Of a stretch of DNA of 64,000 nucleotides, positions 26,729 through 35,696 are shown piece by piece; position 1 is the stretch's first letter, and every line of letters starts with the position of its first letter. This stretch comes from JAFAMB01 sp963775805 (GTDB taxonomy: Bacteria > Verrucomicrobiota > Verrucomicrobiia > Chthoniobacterales > JAFAMB01), in the NCBI GenBank assembly GCA_963775805.1, contig CAVZKG010000002.1:797586-861585 (forward strand). Reading direction: 5' to 3'. A program made the position numbers and the translations under genes. The notes beneath the pieces were generated by a model, which did no database searches, had not been told where the DNA came from, and saw only the letters and a program-made list of their open reading frames with translations.

Positions 26729-28360
26729 GTGCCCTCCATTCCCTTCATGCCACCCACGCCGGCCAAGACGCTAATAGTCGGAGCCGGCCCGGTCGGGCTG
26801 ACAATGGCCTGCGAGCTCGCGCGGAACGGTGTGAGCTTCCGAATCATCGATAAAGAGGCTGGCCCGGTCACGACTTCCAGAGCTCTCGCGGTTTTCCCGC
26901 GTACGTTGGAGGTCTTCCAAATAATGAAGATGATTGATCCGGTACTCGAGGCCGGTCATCAGTTGGCCGGCGTTGCGATGTATAATCGGACCGGCCAGAT
27001 TGGGCACATCGGCTTTGACGCGTTGCCCTCCAGGTACCGCTTTGCGCTGAGCCTTCCGCAAAAGGAAACAGAACGACTGCTGATCGAACATTTGGGAAAT
27101 CTCGGAATGAGTGTGGAACGAGAACGGGAATTGGTGGGCCTTTCGCAGTCGGCCGATTCAGTTCGAGCCATTGTCAGAGATTCTGGCGGATCAGAAGAAA
27201 CAATCGACGCGCAATGGATCGTCGGTTGCGACGGAGCGCACAGCAGGGTCCGTCAACTTCTTGGTTCGCCATTTGAAGGTGCAGCCTACGATGAAACGTT
27301 TGTTCTCGCGGATTTGAAATTGGAAAGCCCGTTGGATCCGGTTCACGCCCATCTTTTCCTGACGGAGGCAGGACTGGTTGGACTGTTTCCGTTTAAGGAC
27401 GGCGGATGGCGCGTTATCGCGACTGCGAAACCGGAATCTGAGGGCGGCCCTGGAGGGGACCCGAAGTTTGAGGAGATCAAGGATTACGTGAAGACCCGGA
27501 CTCACGTGGAGATCAAGTTGGGTGAACCGACCTGGATGTCGCGCTTTCACATTTCGCACCGTAAAGTTGCCGAGTTTCGCGCAGGGCGGGTTTTTCTTGC
27601 CGGGGACGCGGCGCACATTCACAGCCCTGCCGGTGGACAAGGGATGAACACCGGGATCCAGGATGCCTTTAATCTCGCATGGAAGTTGGCTTTGGTTCTC
27701 GATGGAAGATCCCCGGAGTCAATACTGAACAGTTACAATGAAGAGCGGGAACCGGTCGCAAAAATGGTTTTGAGTTTGACTGATAGACTGACTCGAATGG
27801 GAACGACGCAGAATTTTCTCGGGCGACAAGTACGAGACGCGCTGCTTCCGATTCTGACCGGGATACACACCGTGGAGGACCGAATTGTCGAGACGATGTC
27901 AGAGATCGGGATTCACTATCGACATAGTTCGATCGTTTCCGGCAACGGTGGCCACGCGCTTCGTGCCGGCGACAGAGTTCCCGATTGCGAATTCTCCGTC
28001 GGAGCGGACCGGCGTACTGTGCGATTGTACGAACTACTTTGGGAACCGATTCATCACCTGTTGATTTTCGTGAGTGAAGAGCCCGCACCTGAGGCGCACG
28101 AAATTTGCGAACAAATTGCGATGGACTTTGCAGGTGAGGTCAGACCTCTCATCGTCACAAGTGCCCGCGAGTCGTGCAGTTCGACTTCACTCCTGGATGC
28201 AGGAGGCAAGGGCCACGCCCAGTGCAGCGCTGAGTCTGGAACCCTCCTGTTGATTCGCCCGGACGGTTACATCGGATTTCGAGGGGAAACTGGGAATCGG
28301 GAAGCATTGCGAGCGTATCTGGAACGGTTTTTTCTCCAAAGCAGAACGGCGCCCTCATGA
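26729..28360 (+). CDS. FAD-dependent aromatic monooxygenase (PheA/TfdB type)
   Basis: The 543-residue flavoprotein has the FAD-binding GAGPVGLTMACELARNG near residue 17, the DG motif VGCDGAHSRVRQLLG near 165 and the GD motif GRVFLAGDAAHIHSPAGGQG near 285, followed by a thioredoxin-like C-terminal domain. The family hydroxylates phenols or other aromatic and polyketide-like substrates with NAD(P)H. The start is GTG at 26729 or ATG at 26747; neither has a strong ribosome binding site. Confidence 0.92.
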   Translation: MPSIPFMPPTPAKTLIVGAGPVGLTMACELARNGVSFRIIDKEAGPVTTSRALAVFPRTLEVFQIMKMIDPVLEAGHQLAGVAMYNRTGQIGHIGFDALPSRYRFALSLPQKETERLLIEHLGNLGMSVERERELVGLSQSADSVRAIVRDSGGSEETIDAQWIVGCDGAHSRVRQLLGSPFEGAAYDETFVLADLKLESPLDPVHAHLFLTEAGLVGLFPFKDGGWRVIATAKPESEGGPGGDPKFEEIKDYVKTRTHVEIKLGEPTWMSRFHISHRKVAEFRAGRVFLAGDAAHIHSPAGGQGMNTGIQDAFNLAWKLALVLDGRSPESILNSYNEEREPVAKMVLSLTDRLTRMGTTQNFLGRQVRDALLPILTGIHTVEDRIVETMSEIGIHYRHSSIVSGNGGHALRAGDRVPDCEFSVGADRRTVRLYELLWEPIHHLLIFVSEEPAPEAHEICEQIAMDFAGEVRPLIVTSARESCSSTSLLDAGGKGHAQCSAESGTLLLIRPDGYIGFRGETGNREALRAYLERFFLQSRTAPS

Positions 28361-28501
28361 CCTGCCAAAGTCCGGGCAGCCCTCCGGGTCATGGCGGCAG
28401 CGGCTCATCGATCTGAAGCTTTCAAATTTACATGGAATTCAATGCCGGATAGTTGTAGCCCGAAATTGATATTCGCTCCGTTCCGGTTCGCCGCCATCGT
28501 G

Positions 28502-29011
28502 ATGAAACTTTTTTTACTCCTATTGACTCTGTCGCTTTTTCTTAGCTGTCAGATCACGCCGAACGTCGACACGAGAAAAGCAGGGGAGCCCTGGAATTAT
28601 TATGGGAATCTCAGCCGGTTGTATCGTGATCAGAGCAACGGTGCGGCGCCTGCACTTGTCTGGTTTGACGTGGTGCAATTTAATCGGACAGAGAAGGCGG
28701 ATTTTCAGAAGACGATCTTGGCGTATCTGAAACAAGGCTACAGGAAAACTGGAACTCTCGCGGTCCAATACCGGTTTTTCGTCGATCCGTTCGAGATGAA
28801 GAAGTTGGCGGCCGATAAAGGGGCGAACCTGATCATTGGCTGCTGGTTTCCGGTTGGCACCCGAAATGGTTCGGACTCCCAAGGAGAATTGTTTGAGTAC
28901 TGGTATCAGTTTCTTTACAAGCCGGCCGCGCCGACTCCGGTCCCCAGTGCCACGCCTACCCCGACGCCGGCTCCAAGTGGCCCGGAGCCGATCGGTGTGT
29001 ACGGGGACTAG
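28502..29011 (+). CDS. small lipoprotein with Pro/Thr-rich tail, unknown function
   Basis: The ATG at 28502 opens a lipoprotein signal (KLFLLLLTLSLFLSC, lipobox LFLSC, lipidated Cys16) and gives 169 residues. The mature part of about 115 residues is not recognised. The C-terminus is a PTPVPSATPTPTPAPSG linker-like tail ending PEPIGVYGD. It is likely anchored to a membrane and faces the periplasm. A heptad array begins just after the stop codon. Confidence 0.7.
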   Translation: MKLFLLLLTLSLFLSCQITPNVDTRKAGEPWNYYGNLSRLYRDQSNGAAPALVWFDVVQFNRTEKADFQKTILAYLKQGYRKTGTLAVQYRFFVDPFEMKKLAADKGANLIIGCWFPVGTRNGSDSQGELFEYWYQFLYKPAAPTPVPSATPTPTPAPSGPEPIGVYGD

Positions 29012-29012
29012 G

Positions 29013-29095
29013 GGGTGGAGTTCGAGGTTCCGAGTTCGAGATTTGGAGTTCGAGGTTCGGAGTCGAGAGATAGGGGTTCGAGGTTCGGAATTCGG
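29013..29095 (+). repeat. heptanucleotide tandem array (GTTCGAG/GTTCGGA)
   Basis: About eleven imperfect 7-base units begin within a few bases of the lipoprotein stop codon and end 47 bases before the amidase start. Confidence 0.85.
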
Positions 29096-29141
29096 TTTTA
29101 CTTGTGTTTCGTGATTTCCGTTTGAATTTGCGGCACTTAGA

Positions 29142-29933
29142 ATGTTTGGACTGAGGGTTTATCGTTTCGTTTGGTGGCCGGCCGCGATTGCGCTTTCGGT
29201 CGGTCTTTTCCTGGGAGGATGTGCGGAGACGCCGGGAGGCCATGTGGGACCGGGGCATTTTTCGACTGTTCTGATTGACCCGGGACATGGCGGCAAGGAC
29301 AGCGGCGGGTTGAGTGGGAGAGGAGTGCCGATCTATCTGCGCGAAAAGGATCTGACGCTCGCAACGGCCAAACTGGTGCGAGACGAGTTACGGGCCGCTG
29401 GCGTGCACACGCTGCTCACGCGCGAGGACGATCGATTTATCGAACTCGATGACCGTGTTCGGCTTGCGGACAAGCAAGGTCCTGGGGCGGTTCTCCTGAG
29501 TATTCACTACGACGCGGTGTCTGATCGCGCGATGCATGGGGCAAAGACTTTTTACTGGAGACCGGATAGCCACGGTTTGGCAACGCGTATCCAACGACAT
29601 CTTGTCGCTGCGACCGGCGAGACAGATATCGGTGTTATTCGCCGACGGTTGCGGCTAACGCGGAACCCGGACATTCCGTGTGCGCTTTGCGAATGCGCCT
29701 ATATCACAAATCCGACGGAAGCAGAGAAGGTTGCGACAGAGAGTTACCGCCGGAAGGTGGCGCATGGGATCGCGCAGGGGATTCTGGAAGAATACAAACT
29801 CGGAGATGCCGGGATAGCGCCGGTTCCCGATATTTCCGCTCCGCTATCGAGTGCCGCGGACAAGTATGTTGACCATCATCATCATCATCGAGTCGAACGG
29901 AAGAAATCGCACAAGCATTCGAGCGGAACTTAA
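29142..29933 (+). CDS. N-acetylmuramoyl-L-alanine amidase (Amidase_3), lipoprotein with His-rich tail
   Basis: The 263-residue enzyme cleaves the amide between N-acetylmuramic acid and the stem peptide of peptidoglycan. It has a lipoprotein signal (GLFLGGC, Cys27), then zinc ligands His in IDPGHGGKDSGG, Glu in YLREKDLTLA and His in SIHYDAV, and the catalytic Glu in CALCECAYITNPTEAE. The tail ends in HHHHH and KKSHKHSSGT, which could bind metal. The enzyme would act in the periplasm during cell separation or wall turnover. Confidence 0.93.
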   Translation: MFGLRVYRFVWWPAAIALSVGLFLGGCAETPGGHVGPGHFSTVLIDPGHGGKDSGGLSGRGVPIYLREKDLTLATAKLVRDELRAAGVHTLLTREDDRFIELDDRVRLADKQGPGAVLLSIHYDAVSDRAMHGAKTFYWRPDSHGLATRIQRHLVAATGETDIGVIRRRLRLTRNPDIPCALCECAYITNPTEAEKVATESYRRKVAHGIAQGILEEYKLGDAGIAPVPDISAPLSSAADKYVDHHHHHRVERKKSHKHSSGT

Positions 29934-30117
29934 GAGCTTGGGAGGATCGGTTTGAATTGCCGCGGGGCAATGGTCTTCGTTCCCTGCTATCCATTCCTCG
30001 GAAGAGTTCGTTGCGTTCCGAGAGAAATTTTGGCGAATTCGCAAGGAGCGACCTACGTCAAAGACGTTATCGATTGGCTGATATCAAAACATTCTTTCTG
30101 AGTTCCGTGCTCGCGTT

Positions 30118-30504
30118 GTGAAATTATCCTTCGTGTTTTCGGCTACGCTTTGTTCCTTGAATCCATTGCGACCGAGAGGTCCGATTTGGAAGGTCTTTGG
30201 CGGTTTGTTTGCTTTGTTTTTGGTCGTTTGTACGGCAGCGTTTCGTGCGACGGCGCAGGAGCATGTCGATGTTCCGTTGCCACCGTACGATCCCCCTCCG
30301 ACAGTTTCACATCACAGTGAGAGTCACACTCCGCAAGCTCCTGAGGAGAGACGTTCAGAGCACACAACGCGTCACAATTACGTCGGAGCTCCGCACACCA
30401 GCAGCAGGCCCAGACATTCTTATCGGCGGCATACAACGACGCATCGTCACAGTCACTTCCATTGGCCCTGGGAACATCGAAAACGCACCCGCTCGCGGCA
30501 TTGA
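30118..30504 (+). CDS. His-rich secreted protein, unknown
   Basis: From a GTG start, the 128-residue protein has a signal-like segment (about 23-47, likely cleaved after RATA) and a mature part very rich in His, Pro, Ser and Arg. No family is recognised. Metal binding is possible. The 3' end overlaps the convergent gene at 30453 by 52 bases, so one of the two boundaries may be wrong. The gap 29934-30117 shows no other gene. Confidence 0.45.
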   Translation: MKLSFVFSATLCSLNPLRPRGPIWKVFGGLFALFLVVCTAAFRATAQEHVDVPLPPYDPPPTVSHHSESHTPQAPEERRSEHTTRHNYVGAPHTSSRPRHSYRRHTTTHRHSHFHWPWEHRKRTRSRH

Positions 30505-30881
30505 TCCGTTATCGTCCATCCGGAAGGAAATTTCGGGCGTGAGAAGAGGGTTCCGGTTTCGGATACGCACCATTTCGGAAGTCCGCAGTGAAAGCAGTGA
30601 CCGCCGAATAAGCTGCGAAGGAACGCGGCTCTAAAAAAAGGTTGTCCGCACCGTGGACATTTCCAATTGGCCAGACAAGCCGCGAGGAAGAAATAGCCAA
30701 CAAAGGTCAGGGCAAAGAAGAATCCTGGAACAACAAAGGCGAATCGGATTTCGAGCATCGACCCGATGAAGAACGAAAATACCACGAGCCTGAGCCGTCG
30801 ATAGGAACTCCAGGCTGTCGCGTAATCGGAATCAACCCAGGGTGCGTGCAATTGGTCTGAGCTCTTTTGCAAACCTTTCAC
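30453..30881 (-). CDS. membrane protein with zinc ribbon, unknown
   Basis: The 142-residue protein has two membrane segments (about 32-70) followed by a four-Cys zinc ribbon: CPRCGQPFF, then CFHCGLPKW about 20 residues later. This arrangement recurs in small uncharacterised bacterial proteins. It would be anchored in the inner membrane with the ribbon in the cytoplasm. It converges with and overlaps the His-rich gene. Confidence 0.6.
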   Translation of the reverse strand: MKGLQKSSDQLHAPWVDSDYATAWSSYRRLRLVVFSFFIGSMLEIRFAFVVPGFFFALTFVGYFFLAACLANWKCPRCGQPFFRAAFLRSLFGGHCFHCGLPKWCVSETGTLFSRPKFPSGWTITDQCRERVRFRCSQGQWK

Positions 30882-31008
30882 GTACCCCAGATTAGCTCGA
30901 AAATCCTACAAACCAAAGGACTTGTGGAATTTTCGTGTCGGTGGAGAACTGCGAGCGCCGAACGCCGAGCGCCGAGCGCACCGTGTGGATGGCGCGCCTA
31001 AATCGAGG

Positions 31009-31042
31009 ACGACGACGACGACGACGACGAGGACGAGTGTGA
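31009..31042. repeat. GAC trinucleotide microsatellite
   Basis: A run of GAC units lies in the 359-bp gap 30882-31240. The same gap has a GAGCGCC-type run near 30950-30980, a REP-like hairpin (31069-31083) and a heptad array, and no gene. Confidence 0.7.
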
Positions 31043-31068
31043 GGAGGTAGCCTGGAAGCTGGGAAGTG

Positions 31069-31083
31069 GACAGGCAAGATGCC
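31069..31083. repeat. REP-like hairpin variant
   Basis: GGCA-AGA-TGCC followed by TAT corresponds to GGCG-AGA-CGCC in the element at 17197. Both stem strands changed together. Confidence 0.4.
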
Positions 31084-31091
31084 TATCCTAC

Positions 31092-31130
31092 GCCGAACTT
31101 CGAACTCTGAACTCTGAACCCGAACTCCAG
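31092..31130 (-). repeat. heptanucleotide tandem array (CGAACTC type)
   Basis: Five imperfect 7-base units follow the REP-like hairpin and a copy of GCTGGGAAGTGGACAGG (31051-31067), the same order as at 15841-15916. Confidence 0.8.
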
Positions 31131-31240
31131 GTCTGAGCGCAATAATCGTTTTCCACTTCGTTAGAGAGCTAGAGCCGTTGATTCCGGAAGAAGGGCAACG
31201 GCCGCAACCTAACAACTTACAGATATTAAGGGGAACTAAC

Positions 31241-31702
31241 GTGGATATTCGATCGGGTGCCGGTTTTCCGGCATCATCACTCTCTAACTTTGCGCCGCAC
31301 CATTTTGTCATGGATGGGGTCAAATGCGCGTCGATGGAGGGATTGCTTCAGTCGCTCAAATTCGACAAGGCGCATATCCAGGTCGAGGTTTGCAAACTCG
31401 TGGGCAAAGCGGCGAAACATCGAGGCGCGTCTCGGAATGCTGCATGGCAACGCCTCCAGACGCTGTGGTGGAAAGGGGACCCGATGGGGCGTGAGAGCCA
31501 GGAGTACCAGGCATTTCTTGATCGGGCTTTCGATGCAATCGCAGATCAATCCGAATCATTTCGGAATGCGCTCCTTGCGACTCAAGATGCGGTGCTCACC
31601 CATTCGATTGGGAAAAGCAAAGAAGCCGATACAGTTCTTACACAACGCGAACTCTGTTCGCGACTGATGAAGATTCGTACTCGTCTTCAGGCCACCGCTT
31701 AA
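31241..31702 (+). CDS. NADAR family protein (predicted ADP-ribose/N-glycosidase)
   Basis: I chose the GTG at 31241 because AAGGGGA lies 7 bases upstream (153 residues); an in-frame TTG at 31178 lacks such a site. NADAR hallmarks are SLSNFAPHHFVMDGVKCASMEG near the N-terminus and HSIGKSKEADTVLTQREL near the end. Family members include riboflavin-pathway N-glycosidases (YbiA) and enzymes that remove ADP-ribose from DNA in toxin-antitoxin or phage-defence settings. It lies 102 bp upstream of the ClpC-like AAA+ gene on the same strand. Confidence 0.85.
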   Translation: MDIRSGAGFPASSLSNFAPHHFVMDGVKCASMEGLLQSLKFDKAHIQVEVCKLVGKAAKHRGASRNAAWQRLQTLWWKGDPMGRESQEYQAFLDRAFDAIADQSESFRNALLATQDAVLTHSIGKSKEADTVLTQRELCSRLMKIRTRLQATA

Positions 31703-31804
31703 AGAGGGAGAACTCGAGTCTGAGCTCTTTTGAAACGACGGCGAGAGATTCTGCGGATTTGATTTCTGTCCCAATTCAGATAGAACCGATGAAAGGCGCG
31801 CTCG

Positions 31805-34108
31805 ATGGCCGAAATCTCTAATGGGTTCCGATTAGCATGGCAGGTTGCTGCGGCTGAAACAGTACAGTCGCAGCACCAGTTTATCGAAACCGGGCACGTA
31901 TACATCGGCGTTTGCAGTCTTGAGAAGCACGTCGGTCATCTGGGCGAAGCGATTGAAGCGGAAGTCATTGCCGAATCGACGGCGGTGGCGTCCGCTTTCA
32001 AGGAGATGAAGGTTTCGCCCGTCGCTTTCCGGCGTGCCATCCGGGAGCGGCTTGGCACCGGCGGTTATTCACGGGCGGAATCGGAAAAGGTCAGCCGCTC
32101 GCTGGCGGTAAAATCTGCTTTTATACGCGCCGAGCAGATGATTTCGAACAATTCGCCGGTGGTAAATAGCCTCCATCTTCTGGCTGCGCTACTTCACGGC
32201 GACGAGGGGATCGTTGCGAAGTTCCTGGGTGAACTGGGAGTGAATCTCCTTGATGCCGAACGGCGAATCCTTTCGACAGCGGCGCAAATCAATGTGCGAC
32301 CTGCGGACTACGGTGGAACGGGTACTACGGTTGAACGGCGCCAGTCGATACTCGGAAAAATCGGCAAAGACCTGACGGCGATGGCGCTCGAGGGAAAGAT
32401 CGGGGAGTGCATCGGACGGGATGCAGAGCTATTGCGAGTGGTGCAGGCATTAAGCCGGGAGACCAAGAATAATCCCCTTCTGATAGGAGATCCGGGGGTT
32501 GGTAAGACAGCGATTGTGGAAGGCTTGGCCTGGCGAATCGCTCATAAGAAAGATCGCGCGCTTCAGGGTAAGCGATTGGTCCAGATCAATCTCGCGAGCC
32601 TCATGGCAGGGACAAAATATCGCGGTGAATTGGAAGAGCGCATCGACCACTTGATCGACGAATCCACGCGATCTCCCGATTTGATATTGTTTATCGATGA
32701 GATCGACACTATCGCGACCGGGCACGGATCACTCGAAATCGCCAACCTACTAAAGCCGGCCCTGGCGCGTGGCCAGATGCGCTGCATCGGTGCGACGACA
32801 TGGGAGAGTTACAGCCGGCATATCGAAAAGGACCCTGCACTGGAGCGGCGTTTCCTGCCGATTCAGATCGACGAACCATCCGCGGAGACAGCCGTCCAGA
32901 TTTTGGAAACAGCGTACAAGAAGCGGCTGTCGGAGAAACATCATGTCACGATCCAATCGGAATCTCTTGCAGCAGTTGTCCTGCTTTCGATGTGTTATCT
33001 CCCGGATCGCAGGTTACCGGATAAAGCGATTGATCTGCTCGACGAATCCTGTGCGCGTGTTGCGGTGCCGCAGCTTGGCCGCGAAGAGCCCGAGCATTCC
33101 AATCGTCTGGTAACGCCGGAAATCGTTGCGAGAGTCTTGGCGGACAGGACAAAATTACCAATCGCAATCCTGAGCGGCGAGGACCGGCAACGGCTTCTCG
33201 GAATGGCAGAGGCGCTGCGCCTGCGCGTTGTTGGACAGGACGCGGCGTGTGAGAAGGTGGCCCGGCTTATCCAGCGCGCTCATGCAGGTTTAAAGCCTGC
33301 ACGACGTCCGGTCGGTGTGCTTCTGTTTGTGGGTCCGACCGGAGTAGGCAAAACGGAATTGGCAAAAGCGACCGCCGAGTTCCTGTTTGGTGATCCGGAC
33401 GCGTTGATCCGTTTGGACATGAGCGAGTACATGGAAAAACACTCGATCTCTCGATTGATCGGAGCGCCGCCTGGCTTTATCGGTCACGACGAAGAACCTC
33501 AGCTAACGGGTGCGCTTCGGAGGAGGCCTTATAGTGTTGTGTTGATTGACGAGGTTGAGAAGGCTCACCCTGAAGTGCTAAACCTTTTTCTACAGCTATT
33601 TGACGAAGGCCGGATTACAGATTCGCGCGGCCGGATCGCGACCGGTTCCAACGCGATCTTTATTGTGACTTCCAATGCGGCGAGTGGTCATGGACGAGTT
33701 GGATTTCTCAATGAGCAGTCGGCGGATCAGGAATTCCTGAATTCTGTTCGCGGCGAGTTTCGACCCGAGCTTTGGAATCGTTTCGACGCTGTCGTTCCGT
33801 TTCATACTTTGAAACGGGAAGATTTAAAACGCATATTGATTTTGTTGCTGGATCCGCTGAGGTCCCAGCTCAAAAGCAAAGGGATCATGTTGCGCGTGCG
33901 CGAGGAGGCGATCGAATTGCTGGTCAGTGCAGGAGATGATCACGTCTCCGGCACACGCGCTTTGCGGCGCGAAATAGAGCAGCAAATGGAAGGAGGCATT
34001 TCGAAGTTGTTATTGGCCGAGCAACTCGTAGCCGGCGATGGGGTGATCGTTGGCGTGCGGAACGGCTTCCTCAGTTTTCACAAAGACTCAGGCGTGACAG
34101 CCGATTGA
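31805..34108 (+). CDS. ClpC/ClpA-like double AAA+ unfoldase
   Basis: The 767-residue Hsp100 protein has two Clp N repeats (about 1-150), NBD1 with GDPGVGKT near residue 227 and LILFIDEID, and NBD2 with GPTGVGKT near 510 and VVLIDEVEKAH. Between them there is almost no coiled-coil M-domain, as in ClpA. The tripeptide VGF near residue 632, after TSNAAS, sits where ClpC and ClpA place the ClpP-docking loop, so handing substrates to a ClpP-type protease is plausible. It lies one base upstream of the FHA-GAF-cyclase gene, a likely translationally coupled pair. Confidence 0.9.
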   Translation: MAEISNGFRLAWQVAAAETVQSQHQFIETGHVYIGVCSLEKHVGHLGEAIEAEVIAESTAVASAFKEMKVSPVAFRRAIRERLGTGGYSRAESEKVSRSLAVKSAFIRAEQMISNNSPVVNSLHLLAALLHGDEGIVAKFLGELGVNLLDAERRILSTAAQINVRPADYGGTGTTVERRQSILGKIGKDLTAMALEGKIGECIGRDAELLRVVQALSRETKNNPLLIGDPGVGKTAIVEGLAWRIAHKKDRALQGKRLVQINLASLMAGTKYRGELEERIDHLIDESTRSPDLILFIDEIDTIATGHGSLEIANLLKPALARGQMRCIGATTWESYSRHIEKDPALERRFLPIQIDEPSAETAVQILETAYKKRLSEKHHVTIQSESLAAVVLLSMCYLPDRRLPDKAIDLLDESCARVAVPQLGREEPEHSNRLVTPEIVARVLADRTKLPIAILSGEDRQRLLGMAEALRLRVVGQDAACEKVARLIQRAHAGLKPARRPVGVLLFVGPTGVGKTELAKATAEFLFGDPDALIRLDMSEYMEKHSISRLIGAPPGFIGHDEEPQLTGALRRRPYSVVLIDEVEKAHPEVLNLFLQLFDEGRITDSRGRIATGSNAIFIVTSNAASGHGRVGFLNEQSADQEFLNSVRGEFRPELWNRFDAVVPFHTLKREDLKRILILLLDPLRSQLKSKGIMLRVREEAIELLVSAGDDHVSGTRALRREIEQQMEGGISKLLLAEQLVAGDGVIVGVRNGFLSFHKDSGVTAD

Positions 34109-34109
34109 G

Positions 34110-35660
34110 ATGGATATTTCCCTTTCCATCACGTTCGAAGGAAAGACGTTTCAGACTAAATTCAATAGCGCGTCCATTCTGATTGGACGATCCCACGGTG
34201 CGGATCCCGTCGATCTCGATCTCAGTAGCGATAGCCGCGTTTCGCGCCGGCACGCTCGAATTACCTGGGAAAACGGGAAGTTCTGGATTGAGGATCTCGG
34301 AAGCCGTCACGGAACCGTATTGAACGGAAAGGAGATAAAAGAGGCTGGCAAACAGCTTTTCGAGCTTGGCGGGGAGGTGGTAACTGGGGAAACGACGCTA
34401 CGGTTCCAGGCGACTGGTACTGTCCAAACGCCTGCAACTATTTCCACAGGTGGCGATCACGATCGAAGACGGGAAGGTGTCGTTTCGGAAGAGGGGCATG
34501 AAAGCGCTGAACATTTGATCGAAGTTCTCAGTGGATTACCAATGCAATTGGCCGCGCAAGCGAGGCTCGAACAGATATGCCAGGTTACTGTTGACACTGT
34601 GGCGCAGTTGATCCCGGGCGTGCAGCGCTGCGCGCTTTTGTTAAAGGACCGGAACAACGGGAATCTATCACTACAAGCGTTTCTTCCCAAGAGCGGGCAA
34701 CGTCCTGCAGTGAGCGAGCATCTGGCCAATCGTGCGATCTCGACAGGACGAGGATTCGTCTGGCCCGATACGACAGATGAGCACGTAGCGAAATATCATC
34801 CTGTTGGGAGCGGCATGTATGCGCCGTTGATCTGGGAGAGCGAGCCAATAGGGGCGATTTGTGCGGATAACGCCACGCCTAGAAATCCGTTTACGGCCGC
34901 CGATCTGCGCAAGATGGCGGTCATTTCCCAATATTCCGCGATGGCCATTGCGCAACATCGTTCGCGTCTGGCACTAACGCGGCAGATCGAATTTACGAAT
35001 CGGCTTTTCAGCAGCCGTTTTCCGCCGTCAGTGCGCGAAGATCTCATGCGGCAGGCTGCGGATGACAGTTTGCCAGTTGGTACGCGTAAATCGCTGGTAA
35101 CAATTCTGAACTCGGATATCCGCCAATTTACCAAACTGAGCGAAGAGTTAGGGCCGCGAAGAATGGGCGATCTGTTAAACGAATACTTTCCACCTTTGAT
35201 CGAGGCGATATTTGCTTACGGTGGCACTGTCGAACGATTTGTCGGGGACGGAATTTTTGCGGTGTTCGGGTCGCCATGGCTCGACGACGGACAGCAGGAA
35301 AATGCCGTGCGAGCAGCCCTTGAAATGCAAAGGGCTGTTCGCGAGGTAAATGGAATCCGTGAAAGACGACGAGGACAAGCTTCGAAGATCGGCATCGGAA
35401 TAGGCATCGGCATCGATTGCGGAGAAGTGCTCAACGGGTTTATCGGCAATGCAGAACGCCTGGAGTTTGCAGTTGTCGGAGACGCCGCGAACTACGCTTC
35501 CCGCTACTGTGCCGGCGCCAAAGCGGGTGAAGTTCTAGTTGGCCAGAACGTTCACTCACGCGTCTGGAAACTCGTTGATTCGGAGCCCAGGGAAATTGTA
35601 GCCAAGCATCAGCTTAATCTCACGGGTTACCTCGTCAAAGGGCTCAATATCCAGTCGTGA
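34110..35660 (+). CDS. FHA-GAF-class III adenylate cyclase
   Basis: The 516-residue signalling protein has an FHA domain (about 20-95: ILIGRSHGADP, SRRHARITW, DLGSRHGTVLNG) that binds phosphothreonine, a GAF domain (about 150-290) and a class III nucleotide cyclase domain (about 325-515). The metal aspartates are seen in NSDIRQFTKLSE and GDGIFAVFGS, and the GDAANYASR motif is intact, so activity is likely. It would make cAMP in response to a phosphoprotein. The kinase encoded at 45925-47034 is an obvious candidate. The gene ends 36 bp from the convergent AAA+ gene. Confidence 0.9.
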   Translation: MDISLSITFEGKTFQTKFNSASILIGRSHGADPVDLDLSSDSRVSRRHARITWENGKFWIEDLGSRHGTVLNGKEIKEAGKQLFELGGEVVTGETTLRFQATGTVQTPATISTGGDHDRRREGVVSEEGHESAEHLIEVLSGLPMQLAAQARLEQICQVTVDTVAQLIPGVQRCALLLKDRNNGNLSLQAFLPKSGQRPAVSEHLANRAISTGRGFVWPDTTDEHVAKYHPVGSGMYAPLIWESEPIGAICADNATPRNPFTAADLRKMAVISQYSAMAIAQHRSRLALTRQIEFTNRLFSSRFPPSVREDLMRQAADDSLPVGTRKSLVTILNSDIRQFTKLSEELGPRRMGDLLNEYFPPLIEAIFAYGGTVERFVGDGIFAVFGSPWLDDGQQENAVRAALEMQRAVREVNGIRERRRGQASKIGIGIGIGIDCGEVLNGFIGNAERLEFAVVGDAANYASRYCAGAKAGEVLVGQNVHSRVWKLVDSEPREIVAKHQLNLTGYLVKGLNIQS

Positions 35661-35696
35661 TCGCGTCTCCTAAGTGACATCTCGATCCTGAATAGT

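Noticed and set aside
35661..35696. Terminator between the convergent cyclase and AAA+ genes
   Set aside because: The 36 bases show no stable hairpin with a T-run.
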